Positions 33,948-42,741 of a stretch of DNA of 64,000 bases are shown piece after piece (positions within the stretch are counted from its first letter, which is position 1; every line of letters starts with the position of its first letter). The stretch is from Ottowia massiliensis. Lineage in GTDB: Bacteria > Pseudomonadota > Gammaproteobacteria > Burkholderiales > Burkholderiaceae_C. The DNA is taken from contig NZ_LT964854.1 of assembly GCF_900240305.1 (NCBI RefSeq), positions 2,728,001-2,792,000 of the forward strand, given 5' to 3'. The notes under the pieces were generated by a model. That model was not told the DNA's origin. It saw only the letters and a list, made by a program, of their open reading frames with translations, and ran no database searches. A program made the position numbers and the translations under genes.

Positions 33948-36296
33948 TCAGTCTCTTGACAGGCGCAGCGCATTGAGCGCCACCAGCAGCGAGCTGGCCG
34001 CCATGCCCAGCCCGGCGGCCCAGGCGGGCATCAGCCCGGCCACGGCCAGCGGCACGCCCACGGCGTTGTAGGCGGCGGCCCAGGCCAGGTTCTGCCGCAC
34101 CACGCGCAGCGTGCGGCGCGCCTGCGCCAGGGCGCCGGCAATGACCGACAGGCGGTCGCCCAGCGCCACGAAATCAGCTTGCGCTTGCGCCAGCGGCACG
34201 GCGCGGCCAAAGGCGAAAGACACATGCGCCGCCGCCAGCGTGGGGGCGTCGTTCAGCCCGTCGCCCACCATGGCCACGCGGCGGCCCGCCTGCTGCCACT
34301 GGCGCACGGCGCGCAGCTTGTCATCGGGCGTCAAGCCGCCTTGCGCCTCTTCAATGCCCGCCTGCCACGCCAGCCTTTGCGCGGCAAGCGGCCTGTCGCC
34401 CGAGAGCAGCGCCACGCGCGCGCCTGCCGCATGCAGCGCCGCCACGGCGGCGGCGGCATCGGGCCGCAAGTCTTCGTCAAACACGAAGGTCGCCAGCCAG
34501 CGCGCGCCGCCGTCATCAACACGGCTCAAGTGGCAGGCCAGCGCGCCCGCTGCTTCATCACGCACGGCTTCGTCGCCCGCCACGCCGCAAAAACGCGCCG
34601 AACCCAGCCGGAAACCGCCCGCTTCAATGCCCTGTCCAGCCACTTCACGCCAGCCTGGCAGCGGCTCTTGCGGCGCGACCAGCCCTGCTTTTTCAGCTTG
34701 CGCGGCCAGCGCCCGCGCCACGGGGTGCAGGCTGCCGCGTGCCATCTGCGCCGCCAGCGCCAGCGCCTGCGTTTCGCCCATGTCTTCACTCACCCGCAGC
34801 TGCCGCAGCGCGAAGGCATCGCGCGTGAGCGTGCCGGTTTTGTCGAAAACCACCGTGTCCACGCCAGCCAGCGCCTCCAGCGCCTGCAAGCGGCGCACCA
34901 GCACGCCGCGCCGCGCCATCCAGCCCGCGCTGGCCAGCAGGGCCGCTGGCGTGGCCAGCGACAGGGCGCAAGGGCAGGTCACCACCAGAATGGAAACGGC
35001 CACCATCAGCGCCCGCGCCGGGTCTTGCGGCCACCACCCGGCGCAAGCCGCGCCCGCCGCCAGCAGCACGGCCAGCAAAAAGGGCCGCGCCATCTTGTCG
35101 GCCAGGCGCGCCACGCCCGGCTTGCTGCTGGCCGCCTGCTCCATCAGCGCCACGATTTGCGCGTAGCGCGTGCCAGCGCCCGCCTGCTGCACGCGCACCT
35201 CGACGGCGGCGGACAGGTTGTGGCTGCCCGCCACCACCTGGCTGCCCTCGCCGCGCTCCAGCGGGGTGGATTCGCCCGTGAGCAGCGCCTCATCCACCAG
35301 CGTGCGGCCTTTGAGCACCTGGCCATCGGCCGGAAAAACCTCGCCCGGCCACACCCGCAGCACGTCGCCCGCGCGCAAGCGGCGCGCCGCCACGCGCTGC
35401 CAGCCCCCCGGCGCGCCTTTTTCGCCCGCCTGCCAGCGCTCCACGCTTTGCGGCAAGCGGTGCATGAGCTTTTCCAGCGCGCCTGCCGTGCGCTCGCGCA
35501 GGCGCAGCTCCAGCCAGCGGCCCGTGAGCAAGAAGAACACGAACATGGTAAGCGAGTCGAAATACACCTCGCGCCCGAAAGGCCCGGCCGGCTCGAACGT
35601 GCCCAGCGAACTCACGCCAAAGGCCACCAGCATCGCCAGCGCCACCGGCAAATCCATGCTGATGCGGCGCAGCTTCAAATCCAGCCACGCGTTTTTGAAA
35701 AACGGCCCGCACGAAAACAGCACCACGGGCATGGCCAGCACCCACTGCGCCCAGCGCAGCAGGTATTGCGTCTGCGCATCCATTTCGCCCGGCGCGGTGA
35801 AGTAGGCGGGCGCCGCATACATCATCACTTGCATCATGCAAACGCCGGCCACGCCCAGGCGCCACAGCATGCGGCGCGTTTCGGCCTGCCGGCGCGCGCT
35901 GCCTGCCGCGTCATGCGCGGGCACGGGCCGGTAGCCGGCGGCCAGCGCGGCCTGCATCCAGGCGGAAGGCCGCGTGGCGCTTTCGTCCCACACCACGCGG
36001 CCGCGATGGCTGGCGGCGCTCACTTGCGCGTCGCGCACGCCCGGCACGGCGCGCAAGGCGTCTTCAATCGTGCCCGCGCAAGCTGCGCAATACATGCCCT
36101 CAAACGCCACGCTGGATTCCCACAGCCGCGCGCCTTCGCCCGCCGCTGCGGCAACCGGATGGCTGAACGCCGCCCATTCATCGGCTTCGTCCAGCAGTGC
36201 GAAATCCGCGCCCTGCCCTGCCCGGGCGCGCACCCGGCCTGCATCCGGCGCATCCGGCAGCGCGGCAGGCAATGAAAGCGCGGAAGAAGCGGTCAT
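33948..36296 (-). CDS. ccoI: Copper-exporting P1B-type ATPase for cbb3 biogenesis
   Basis: 782 residues. An N-terminal metal-binding domain has MYCAACAGTIEDALRAV (CxxC, about residue 70). Eight membrane segments are expected; the ion site is VVTCPCALSLATPAA. Cytosolic motifs are TGESTPL, phosphorylation site DKTGTLT and GDGLNDAP. It moves Cu(I) to the periplasm for insertion into CcoN. It is the first gene of the minus-strand cluster. Its upstream region (36297-36350) is AT-rich with TTGAT half-sites but no full FNR box. Confidence 0.94.
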   Translation of the reverse strand: MTASSALSLPAALPDAPDAGRVRARAGQGADFALLDEADEWAAFSHPVAAAAGEGARLWESSVAFEGMYCAACAGTIEDALRAVPGVRDAQVSAASHRGRVVWDESATRPSAWMQAALAAGYRPVPAHDAAGSARRQAETRRMLWRLGVAGVCMMQVMMYAAPAYFTAPGEMDAQTQYLLRWAQWVLAMPVVLFSCGPFFKNAWLDLKLRRISMDLPVALAMLVAFGVSSLGTFEPAGPFGREVYFDSLTMFVFFLLTGRWLELRLRERTAGALEKLMHRLPQSVERWQAGEKGAPGGWQRVAARRLRAGDVLRVWPGEVFPADGQVLKGRTLVDEALLTGESTPLERGEGSQVVAGSHNLSAAVEVRVQQAGAGTRYAQIVALMEQAASSKPGVARLADKMARPFLLAVLLAAGAACAGWWPQDPARALMVAVSILVVTCPCALSLATPAALLASAGWMARRGVLVRRLQALEALAGVDTVVFDKTGTLTRDAFALRQLRVSEDMGETQALALAAQMARGSLHPVARALAAQAEKAGLVAPQEPLPGWREVAGQGIEAGGFRLGSARFCGVAGDEAVRDEAAGALACHLSRVDDGGARWLATFVFDEDLRPDAAAAVAALHAAGARVALLSGDRPLAAQRLAWQAGIEEAQGGLTPDDKLRAVRQWQQAGRRVAMVGDGLNDAPTLAAAHVSFAFGRAVPLAQAQADFVALGDRLSVIAGALAQARRTLRVVRQNLAWAAAYNAVGVPLAVAGLMPAWAAGLGMAASSLLVALNALRLSRD

Positions 36297-36540
36297 GGCG
36301 AAATAGAAAAAATCAATGAACTATTGATAACTCATATTTCAGACAATGTATTGTTTTGCGCCTTCCCTTGCGCGCCCGCCCCGCAATCCATGGTTTTTTA
36401 GTGCGGCATTGCAGTGCCCGCTTGTGCGAAAGCGCTTTTCCTGGCCCGCTTTTTTCGCCACGCCAACGCGCGCGCCTGACGGAACCCGGCGCAAGAAAGG
36501 CGCGCCCTGCCCCGGCGGCCGTTCAGCGGCAGGCCATGAA

Positions 36541-36640
36541 CAGAAACAGGACATTAAAAAGAGGAGCTGATTTGGCAGGGCCAAAACCCCGTCCAGCGCA
36601 GTTTCCACTAGGACATCTTGCTATTGAACAAGGAGCGAAA
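36541..36640 (+). repeat. Dispersed intergenic repeat, copy 9 (forward, longer)
   Basis: Forward copy with CAGAAACAGGA, a longer AT-rich 5' part, GAGGAGCTGATTTGG, TTTCCACTAGGACATCTTGC and TATTGAACAAGGAGCGAAAG. It lies in the 512-base gap between ccoI and the msr gene, where I see no gene. Confidence 0.8.
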
Positions 36641-36808
36641 GGCGGCCTTTCCAGGCATGCGCAAGACGCCGCCTGGAGCGGGCTGGCCGCGCGCGGCGGC
36701 AAAAGCGGTCTGGCCTGGGGCGCAAACGCCAAAAAGACAAACGCCCAAAAGACGCAAACCGCAAGCAGGCCGCGCGCGCAAGCCCTTCAGCGGCCCTTCA
36801 GCGGCCTT

Positions 36809-38464
36809 TCAGTGCGTGACGGCTTTTTTCCATGCGCCGTAGCCTTGCGCATCCATCTGCTCCAGCGGCACAAAGCGCAGGCTGGCGCCGTTGATGCAGT
36901 AGCGCAGGCCGCCTTGGTCTTTGGGGCCGTCGTCGAACACGTGGCCCAGGTGCGAGTCGGCGGCGCGGCTGCGCACTTCGGTGCGCAGCATGTTGTAGCT
37001 GCGGTCTTCACGCTCGGTGACGGCGGCTGGCTCAATGGGGCGGGTGAAGCTGGGCCAGCCACAGCCGGAGTTGAATTTGTCGGCGGAGCTGAACAGCGGC
37101 TCGCCGCTGACGACATCGACATAAATGCCCGGCTCGAACAGGTGGTCGTATGCGTGGCTGAAGGCGCGTTCGGTGCCGCTTTGCTGGGTGACGCGGTATT
37201 GCTCGGCGCTGAGCTGCCGGCGCAGCGTGGCCTCGTCGGGCTTGCGCCATTGGGCTGCTGGCTGGGCTGCTGACTGGGCTGCTGACTGGGCTGCTGACTG
37301 GGCTGCCGGTTGGGCGTCTGATTTGCCGCTCAAGGGTTCGTCCGCCTTGCGGATGTCAATGTGGCAATAGCCGTTGGGGTTTTTGAGCAGGTAGTCTTGG
37401 TGGTATGCCTCGGCTTCGTGAAAGTGGGCCAGCGGCAGGTTTTCCACGACGACGGGCTGCTGGTGCTTTTTCTGCTCTTGCGCCAGGGCGGCGGCGATCA
37501 CGGGCTGGTCGGCCGCGTCGGTGTAGTACACGCCGCTGCGGTATTGCTCGCCCCGGTCGTTGCCCTGCTTGTTCAGGCTGGTGGGATCGACCACGCGCAA
37601 GTAGTACTGGAGGATGTCTTGCAGGCTCAGGCGGTCGGCATCCCAGGTCACGCGCACGGTTTCGGCGTGGCCGCTGTGGCGATAGGAAACGTCTTCATAG
37701 CTGGGCTTGGCGCTGCTTTTGCCGTTGGCATAGCCGGAAACGGCGTCAATCACGCCGGGCACGCGCTGGAAATAGGCTTCCAGCCCCCAGAAGCAGCCGC
37801 CTGCAAGGTAAATGGTGCGAGTGTTCATGGCTTGAGCTTTCTTTGAATGGCCGGATTGGGTGCCGGGTTTGTAGAAGGCCGTTTGCAGTTTGCCCAGATC
37901 GGCATCGGGGTTGGCCATCAGGGCCAGGGCCTGCTGCTCATTGAGACTGCCTTTGACCACGCGCGCCAGCTGGCCGTTGGCGTCCAGCACGGCCCAGGAG
38001 GGATAGACGCTCACGCCCAGCGCGCGCGCCAGGCCGCCGCCGTTGTCAATCAGCACGGGCAGCGCCGGGTAGTCCAGGCCCCGGTACCACTGCTCGAACT
38101 GGCCGGGTTTTTTCTCGCCCAGATGGCCGGGCGAAGCCAGGGTGACGAGGTTGGCGCCGGCAAAGCGCGCGTCTTTGGCCCAGCCCTCGGTTTCCTGCAA
38201 TTGCGACAGGCACAGCGGGCACCAGCTGGCCCAGAACTTGATGAGCGTGGGCCGCCCCGCTTTCAGATGGGCGGCGGCAGGCTGGCCCGCCACGTCATGC
38301 AGCGCGGCCAGCCTGGCCTGCAAAGAGGCGGCGGCGGAAGCGGCAGGAGCGGCGGAAGCGGCGCTCGCCATCGCCGGTTGGAGGCGGGGCCAGGCCAGCG
38401 CGGCCAGGCAGGCCAGCGAGGCCAGCGAAACCAGCGTTTTGCGCGGCCAACTTGAATGCGACAT
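36809..38464 (-). CDS. msrAB: Thioredoxin-like/MsrA/MsrB fusion, methionine sulfoxide reductase
   Basis: Periplasmic three-domain repair enzyme of 551 residues, like neisserial PilB/MsrAB. The ATG at 38464 has AAGGAG upstream and gives an N-terminal signal anchor. The thioredoxin-like domain has WASWCPLC. MsrA has GGCFWGLEAYFQRVPGV and HFHEAEAYHQDY. An Ala/Gln/Ser linker made by a 12-bp DNA repeat follows. MsrB has SGCGWPSF and the catalytic Cys in RYCINGASLRF; the zinc Cys pairs of some MsrB proteins are absent. It reduces both methionine-S- and -R-sulfoxide, with the first domain passing electrons from a DsbD-like donor. Confidence 0.94.
   Translation of the reverse strand: MSHSSWPRKTLVSLASLACLAALAWPRLQPAMASAASAAPAASAAASLQARLAALHDVAGQPAAAHLKAGRPTLIKFWASWCPLCLSQLQETEGWAKDARFAGANLVTLASPGHLGEKKPGQFEQWYRGLDYPALPVLIDNGGGLARALGVSVYPSWAVLDANGQLARVVKGSLNEQQALALMANPDADLGKLQTAFYKPGTQSGHSKKAQAMNTRTIYLAGGCFWGLEAYFQRVPGVIDAVSGYANGKSSAKPSYEDVSYRHSGHAETVRVTWDADRLSLQDILQYYLRVVDPTSLNKQGNDRGEQYRSGVYYTDAADQPVIAAALAQEQKKHQQPVVVENLPLAHFHEAEAYHQDYLLKNPNGYCHIDIRKADEPLSGKSDAQPAAQSAAQSAAQSAAQPAAQWRKPDEATLRRQLSAEQYRVTQQSGTERAFSHAYDHLFEPGIYVDVVSGEPLFSSADKFNSGCGWPSFTRPIEPAAVTEREDRSYNMLRTEVRSRAADSHLGHVFDDGPKDQGGLRYCINGASLRFVPLEQMDAQGYGAWKKAVTH
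37250..37315. repeat. 12-bp tandem repeat in the MsrA-MsrB linker
   Basis: About five units of GGGCTGCTGACT, the outer ones imperfect. In the gene they encode Ala-Ala-Gln-Ser repeats. Unit length is a multiple of three, so copy-number change keeps the frame and only alters linker length. Confidence 0.85.
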
Positions 38465-38692
38465 CGAATAACTCCTTTCACATGAATGCGGCGCGGGCGG
38501 CCGGGTGCCAGCGCTGAACGCCGCACGGAAAACGGCCCGGCGGCGCATCAGCGCAAGAGCCTGCTCAAAGGCGGCCGGCCCGCGCCTGCCTCAACAGTCG
38601 TTCAGACCGGCCCCATCCTGACAACGGCGGCTGAAGAAATACCGGCAAGCGCAGCCCTTTCGCCTGCCGCATGGCCCGCAAAAGCCTGTTTT

Positions 38693-38778
38693 TCGCTCCT
38701 TGTTTCATAGCGATACCTCCCCGCCAAACGGGCGCAAAAGCCCTTTTGGTGGCGCTGAATTCGCTCCTGTTTTTAATG
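38693..38778 (-). repeat. Dispersed intergenic repeat, copy 10 (reverse, diverged core)
   Basis: Both ends match (CGCTCCTTGTTTCATAGC and GAATTCGCTCCTGTTTTTA) but the core is replaced by GCGATACCTCCCCGCC and a short inverted repeat around GGGCGCAAAAGCCC. It is a degenerate copy in the 653-base gap before the cytochrome gene, which otherwise shows no gene. Confidence 0.65.
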
Positions 38779-38990
38779 CCATCAGCCACGCTGGCCCGTT
38801 TCGCCCAGGCGGGGCGGCCTCTTGCTTTCGCGCAAGCCAGGGCGGGCGCAGACAGGCATGTCTGCCATTCTGGCGATGAAACTTGCCAAAAATAAATCAC
38901 CATCAAAAAACGCTTGCCATTTATCAAATCGCACCATCATGATTATCAATAAATGTTCATTTGCATCATCGTTGCACCGATTATGGATTC

Positions 38991-39004
38991 TTGAGGCAAA
39001 TCAA
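38991..39004. promoter_or_regulatory. FNR/ANR-like box upstream of the small cytochrome c gene
   Basis: TTGAGGCAAATCAA matches TTGAT-N4-ATCAA at nine of ten defined positions. It lies 114 bases before the cytochrome start in an AT-rich leader (38885-39010). Oxygen-dependent control is plausible. Confidence 0.55.
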
Positions 39005-39117
39005 TTTCACGGCTGCTTTGCGCCAGGGCACTCTAAAATGCGTCAACCCGGATAAAACGGCCTGCGTTATCCGGGCAAGGGGTCCAACCTGATTTCCCAT
39101 GATGAAAGGAAACAATC

Positions 39118-39402
39118 GTGAAATACCATATTCTGCTTATTCTGGCCTGCCTGACCGCCCCGGCCATGGCTGACGAAAGCCTGGCAAAAGCCAAAAACTG
39201 CTTGGTCTGCCACGCGACAGACAAAAAAGTGATGGGCCCCGCCTTCAAAGACGTAGCCGCCAAATACGATGACGCCTCCACCGTGGTTGCGAGCATCAAA
39301 AACGGCAGCAAAGGCAAATGGGGCGCCATTCCCATGCCGCCCAACAAGGTGTCGGACGAAGAGGCACAAAAACTGGCGCAGTGGATTCTGTCGCTGAAAT
39401 AA
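39118..39402 (+). CDS. Small soluble cytochrome c (c-551/c-552 type)
   Basis: Periplasmic monohaem cytochrome of 94 residues with a signal peptide ending APAMA. The haem site is CLVCH (about residue 33) and the sixth ligand is the Met of AIPMPPN, with the family phrases VMGPAFKDVAAKY and LAQWILSL. The start is a GTG with GAAAGGA upstream. It is a likely electron donor to a terminal oxidase or a peroxidase. Confidence 0.93.
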   Translation: MKYHILLILACLTAPAMADESLAKAKNCLVCHATDKKVMGPAFKDVAAKYDDASTVVASIKNGSKGKWGAIPMPPNKVSDEEAQKLAQWILSLK

Positions 39403-39420
39403 CATGGAGCCACAGGCAGC

Positions 39421-39475
39421 GCCATTGCAGCCTTTTCGCCAGGCCGGTGAAACTCATGAGCTGGCCTGCAATGGC
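39421..39475. repeat. Inverted repeat after the cytochrome c gene
   Basis: GCCATTGCAG (39421-39430) and CTGCAATGGC (39466-39475) form a perfect 10-bp stem, with a weaker inner pairing TTCGCC / GGTGAA. There is no T-run, so it is a possible transcript end or processing site. The remaining 39476-39747 shows nothing. Confidence 0.55.
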
Positions 39476-39747
39476 TTCAATGCGCGCGCCTTCTTTTTTG
39501 AATTCTCGAATGCACGCCTGAATGGCTGAATCATCAAGGCAAGCGCGCGGAATGCGCCGCTGAAACAAAAAAAATGGAAAACGCCTGACCGGCCAAAACC
39601 ACAAGGCGCAAAATCAATGGCATTGAAGAAACGCCCGCCCGTTTGAAACAAGCCTTCCGGCGCACCGCCTTGCGCCACGCAGCCCGCGCAGCGGCCAGAT
39701 AATGCGGGGCTTTGAACGCCAAACTGCCTCCGTCTGCCGCCCGCGCC

Positions 39748-40497
39748 ATGCCTTTTGTGTCTTTCCGCCCTGCCCTGCCCCTCATCGCCGCCGCCGCGCT
39801 GGCTGCCTGCGCGGGCGGCCCGCCCGTGCCGGACTGGCAGGTCAAAAGCGTGGCCCACGCCAGCCGCTACACCCAGGCCTATCTGCTGGGCAACGAGCGC
39901 GTGGCCCGGCGCGAATTCGAGCAGGCCCGGCAGCAAGCGGCCAGCACCGGCCAGCCCGAGCAAGTCGCCCGCGTGGAACTCACCCGCTGCGCCTTGCAGG
40001 CGGCCAGCCTGGACTTCGCCCCCTGCACCGGCTTTGAAGCCCTGCGCGAAGACGCGCCGCCTGCCGAAGCCGCCTATGCCGACTGGCTTGCGGGCCAGGC
40101 CAGCGCCGCGCAGGCCGCCCTGCTGCCCGCCGCCTACCGGGCCATCGCCGCCGCAAATGCCGCCGCGCCCGCCGCAGCCGATGCCGCCGCCGCGCTCAAA
40201 GCCATTGAAGACCCCGCCTCCCGCCTGATTGCCGCTGGCGTGCTCATGCGAAGCCAGCGCGCCAGCCCCGCCGTCGCCGCACTGGCTGTCGAAACAGCCT
40301 CGGCCCAAGGCTGGCGGCGCCCCCTGCTCGCCTGGCTGGGCGTGCAGCAGCGCCTGGCGCAGCAAAGCGGCCAGGCCGAAGAAGCCGCCCGCCTGCGCCG
40401 CCGCATGGACCTGGCGGCCCCGCTGCCCGCCGCTGCGCCAAAAGGCCAAGACGCTCCAGACGCTCCGGGCGCTGCCAGCGCCGCCAAACCGCTTTGA
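39748..40497 (+). CDS. Putative lipoprotein of unknown function
   Basis: From the ATG at 39748 it has 249 residues, with a lipoprotein signal ending ALAAC (Cys about 21). The mature protein is helical and rich in Ala, with WQVKSVAHASRYTQAYLLGNERVA near the start and TPR-like helices after it. The family is unknown. It lies 118 bases before recO on the same strand. The tail is a low-complexity Ala/Pro stretch. Confidence 0.72.
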   Translation: MPFVSFRPALPLIAAAALAACAGGPPVPDWQVKSVAHASRYTQAYLLGNERVARREFEQARQQAASTGQPEQVARVELTRCALQAASLDFAPCTGFEALREDAPPAEAAYADWLAGQASAAQAALLPAAYRAIAAANAAAPAAADAAAALKAIEDPASRLIAAGVLMRSQRASPAVAALAVETASAQGWRRPLLAWLGVQQRLAQQSGQAEEAARLRRRMDLAAPLPAAAPKGQDAPDAPGAASAAKPL

Positions 40498-40615
40498 GCC
40501 GCGCTTTGAGCCGGGCGGCCGCATCCGCCTTCGCTTCCGGTTTCATGGCGGCGAATCCAGCCCGCATCACAGCTTGCGGCTGCCTTCGCGCCTGAAGCTT
40601 CACCCCTTTTCGCGC

Positions 40616-41470
40616 ATGACCGCCCGCCGCATCGCCCAGCAGCCCGCCTACGTGCTGCACCACTATGACTGGAGCGAGTCCAGCCTGATTCTGGAAACCT
40701 TCACCCGCCAGCACGGGCGCGTGGCGCTGGTGGCCAAGGGGGCCAAGCGGCCCAGCTCCAGCCTGCGGCCCGTGCTGCTGCCTTTGCAGCCGCTGCTGCT
40801 GGGCTGGGGGGGCGACGCCGAAATCCGCACCCTCAAAAGCGCCGAGTGGGCAGGCGGGCACGTCATGCCCACAGGGCAGGCGCTGCTGTCGGGCTATTAC
40901 GCCAATGAACTGCTGATGCGCCTGCTGGCGCGCGACGACGCGCACCCCGCCTTGTTTGACGCCTACGCCGCGCTGGTGCACACCCTGGCCCTGCACTCGG
41001 GCGCTGCCGGGCAGGCCGATGTGCTGCACGCCGCCTTGCGCGCCTTTGAGCTGCTGCTGCTGCGCGAAACCGGCCACCTGCCCGCGCTGAACGCGCAAAC
41101 GCTCACCCTCGCGCCCGTGCAGGCAGGCGCGCGCTACTGCCTCGTGCCCGAAGGCGGCCTGCGCCAGGCAACCGATGGCGACGGCGCCTGGCTGGATGGC
41201 GCGCACTGGCTCGCGCTGCACCATGCCTTGCAAGAAAGAGGCAGCGCACGCGCGCCCTTTGCCGCCGTGCTGGCCGCCTGCGCCGCGCTGGGCGCCGCCC
41301 GCAGCCGCCTGCTGGCGCAACTGCGCGGCCTGCTTCACTACCATTGCGGGCGCAGCTTGCGCACGCGGCAAATGATGGCCGAGCTGCAACAGCTGCAAAG
41401 CGCCGCCGCCGCGCTTTCCCCGCTTTCCCCATCTTCCGCGCCTTTCCCGGCTGACCCCGAATCCGAATGA
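40616..41470 (+). CDS. recO: DNA repair protein RecO
   Basis: 284 residues from the ATG at 40616. The N-terminal OB-fold has YVLHHYDWSESSLILETFTRQHGRVALVAKGAKRP split over residues about 11-46, the RecO hallmark. The helical C-terminal domain has YYANELLMRLLARDD and LLHYHCGRSLRTRQMM. It anneals single strands and loads RecA with RecR. It overlaps pdxJ by 4 bases. Confidence 0.95.
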   Translation: MTARRIAQQPAYVLHHYDWSESSLILETFTRQHGRVALVAKGAKRPSSSLRPVLLPLQPLLLGWGGDAEIRTLKSAEWAGGHVMPTGQALLSGYYANELLMRLLARDDAHPALFDAYAALVHTLALHSGAAGQADVLHAALRAFELLLLRETGHLPALNAQTLTLAPVQAGARYCLVPEGGLRQATDGDGAWLDGAHWLALHHALQERGSARAPFAAVLAACAALGAARSRLLAQLRGLLHYHCGRSLRTRQMMAELQQLQSAAAALSPLSPSSAPFPADPESE

Positions 41471-42240
41471 ACACCCGGCTTTCCGTCAATGTCAACAAGG
41501 TCGCCCTCGTGCGCAACACGCGCCATCTGGGCATTCCGTCCGTCACCCGCGCCGCTTTGCTTTGCCTGCAAGCGGGCGCGCACGGCATCACCATCCACCC
41601 CCGGCCCGATGGCCGCCACATCCGCGCCCATGACGTGGGCGAACTCGCCGCCCTGCTGCGCCAGTGGCCGGGGCGCGAATTCAACATCGAAGGCAACCCG
41701 CTGCAAAACCTCATGCCCCACATCGAAGCCGCACGCCCGCAGCAAGCCACCTTCGTGCCCGACGCCGAAGACCAATTCACCAGCGACCACGGCTTTGACC
41801 TGACCGACGCCGCCACCCGCGAGCGCCTGGCCCCGCTCATCGCCCAGTGCCGCGCCTGGGGCGTGCGCGTGAGCCTGTTCATGGACCCGCTGCCGCAGCA
41901 AATGCCCCTGGCCCGCGCCCTGGGCGCCAGCCGCGTGGAGCTGTACACCGAGCCTTACGCCCTGGCTTTTGCCCGCCATGCCGGACAGGGCACGGCTGAA
42001 ACCGCGCAAGCGCTGCAAGCCGAAGCCGCCCGCTATGCCGCTGCCGCCCAGGCCGCGCAAGCCGAAGGGCTGCAAGTGAACGCGGGGCACGATTTGAACC
42101 AGCACAACCTCACGCCTTTTTTGCAGGCCGTGCCCGGCGTGGCCGAAGTCAGCATCGGCCACGCCTTCATGGCTGATGCGCTCGAAGCCGGCTATGCCGC
42201 CACCGTGCGCGGCTATCTGGCCTGCATTGCGGCGGCGTGA
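41467..42240 (+). CDS. pdxJ: Pyridoxine 5'-phosphate synthase
   Basis: Final enzyme of the DXP-dependent vitamin B6 route. 257 residues. It has LSVNVNKVALVRNTR, ITIHPRPDGRHI, FNIEGNP, ATFVPD and NAGHDLNQHN, with the active-site Glu and His positions intact. The gene overlaps the end of recO (ATGA), a common pair in proteobacteria. acpS, the frequent third gene, does not follow. Confidence 0.97.
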   Translation: MNTRLSVNVNKVALVRNTRHLGIPSVTRAALLCLQAGAHGITIHPRPDGRHIRAHDVGELAALLRQWPGREFNIEGNPLQNLMPHIEAARPQQATFVPDAEDQFTSDHGFDLTDAATRERLAPLIAQCRAWGVRVSLFMDPLPQQMPLARALGASRVELYTEPYALAFARHAGQGTAETAQALQAEAARYAAAAQAAQAEGLQVNAGHDLNQHNLTPFLQAVPGVAEVSIGHAFMADALEAGYAATVRGYLACIAAA

Positions 42241-42383
42241 CAGTTGCTCTGCCGCCTAAGCGCGTCTGCAAATCGGATATGTCTGCCGCTTGATTTCAAA
42301 CAGGCGCCCCGGCGGCAAGCTGCCGGATGACGGCATCTACGCCATGAGGCAAAAAGCACCACGCCGAAGGCTGGCCCGTCAGC

Positions 42384-42468
42384 AAAAAACAGGAGCAAAT
42401 TCAAGGGGGCCTAAACACCATTGTGCGCAGTTTCCACTAGGACATATCGCTATGAATAAAGGAGCTGA
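42384..42468 (+). repeat. Dispersed intergenic repeat, copy 11 (forward)
   Basis: Well-conserved forward copy: AAACAGGAGCAAATTCAAGG, TTTCCACTAGGACATATCGC, TATGAATAAAGGAGC. Its 3' end supplies AAGGAGC just before the ATG of a small ORF. Confidence 0.88.
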
Positions 42469-42469
42469 A

Positions 42470-42688
42470 ATGAGCCAGTCAAGGCCGCCTGCTCAGCTCC
42501 GGACGCGCCGCTTTGCCCAGACCGCCCAATCCGCCCTGTTCATCGCCTGTCTCATCGCTGTCTTCCCGCTTGCGCTGCCGCTGGCTGGTGAAAACGCCCT
42601 TACCGGCCCATATCCGTCTGGCCCCTATCAGCTCTACCGGCCCGCGCTTTTTCAAATCCGGGGGCCGGGCGGAGGCATTTCGGCCTGA
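42470..42688 (+). CDS. Possible small exported or membrane peptide
   Basis: ORF of 72 residues. The ATG has AAGGAG (from the repeat) five bases upstream. The product has a basic start, a hydrophobic segment SALFIACLIAVFPLALPLAG, then a short Pro/Gly-rich tail. No family is recognised and it may be a chance ORF; the only support is the hydrophobic segment and the Shine-Dalgarno. Confidence 0.2.
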   Translation: MSQSRPPAQLRTRRFAQTAQSALFIACLIAVFPLALPLAGENALTGPYPSGPYQLYRPALFQIRGPGGGISA

Positions 42689-42741
42689 AAATACGCGCCT
42701 TTGCCGCCTTTTCCCTGATCCGCTTCTCTTTTTTCCTGCGC

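Noticed and set aside
36297..36350. Full FNR box upstream of ccoI
   Set aside because: TTGAT is present, but the second half (CATAT) does not match ATCAA; only half-sites remain.
37250..37315. CRISPR-like or REP array
   Set aside because: The repeat is a 12-bp in-frame tandem inside msrAB without spacers.
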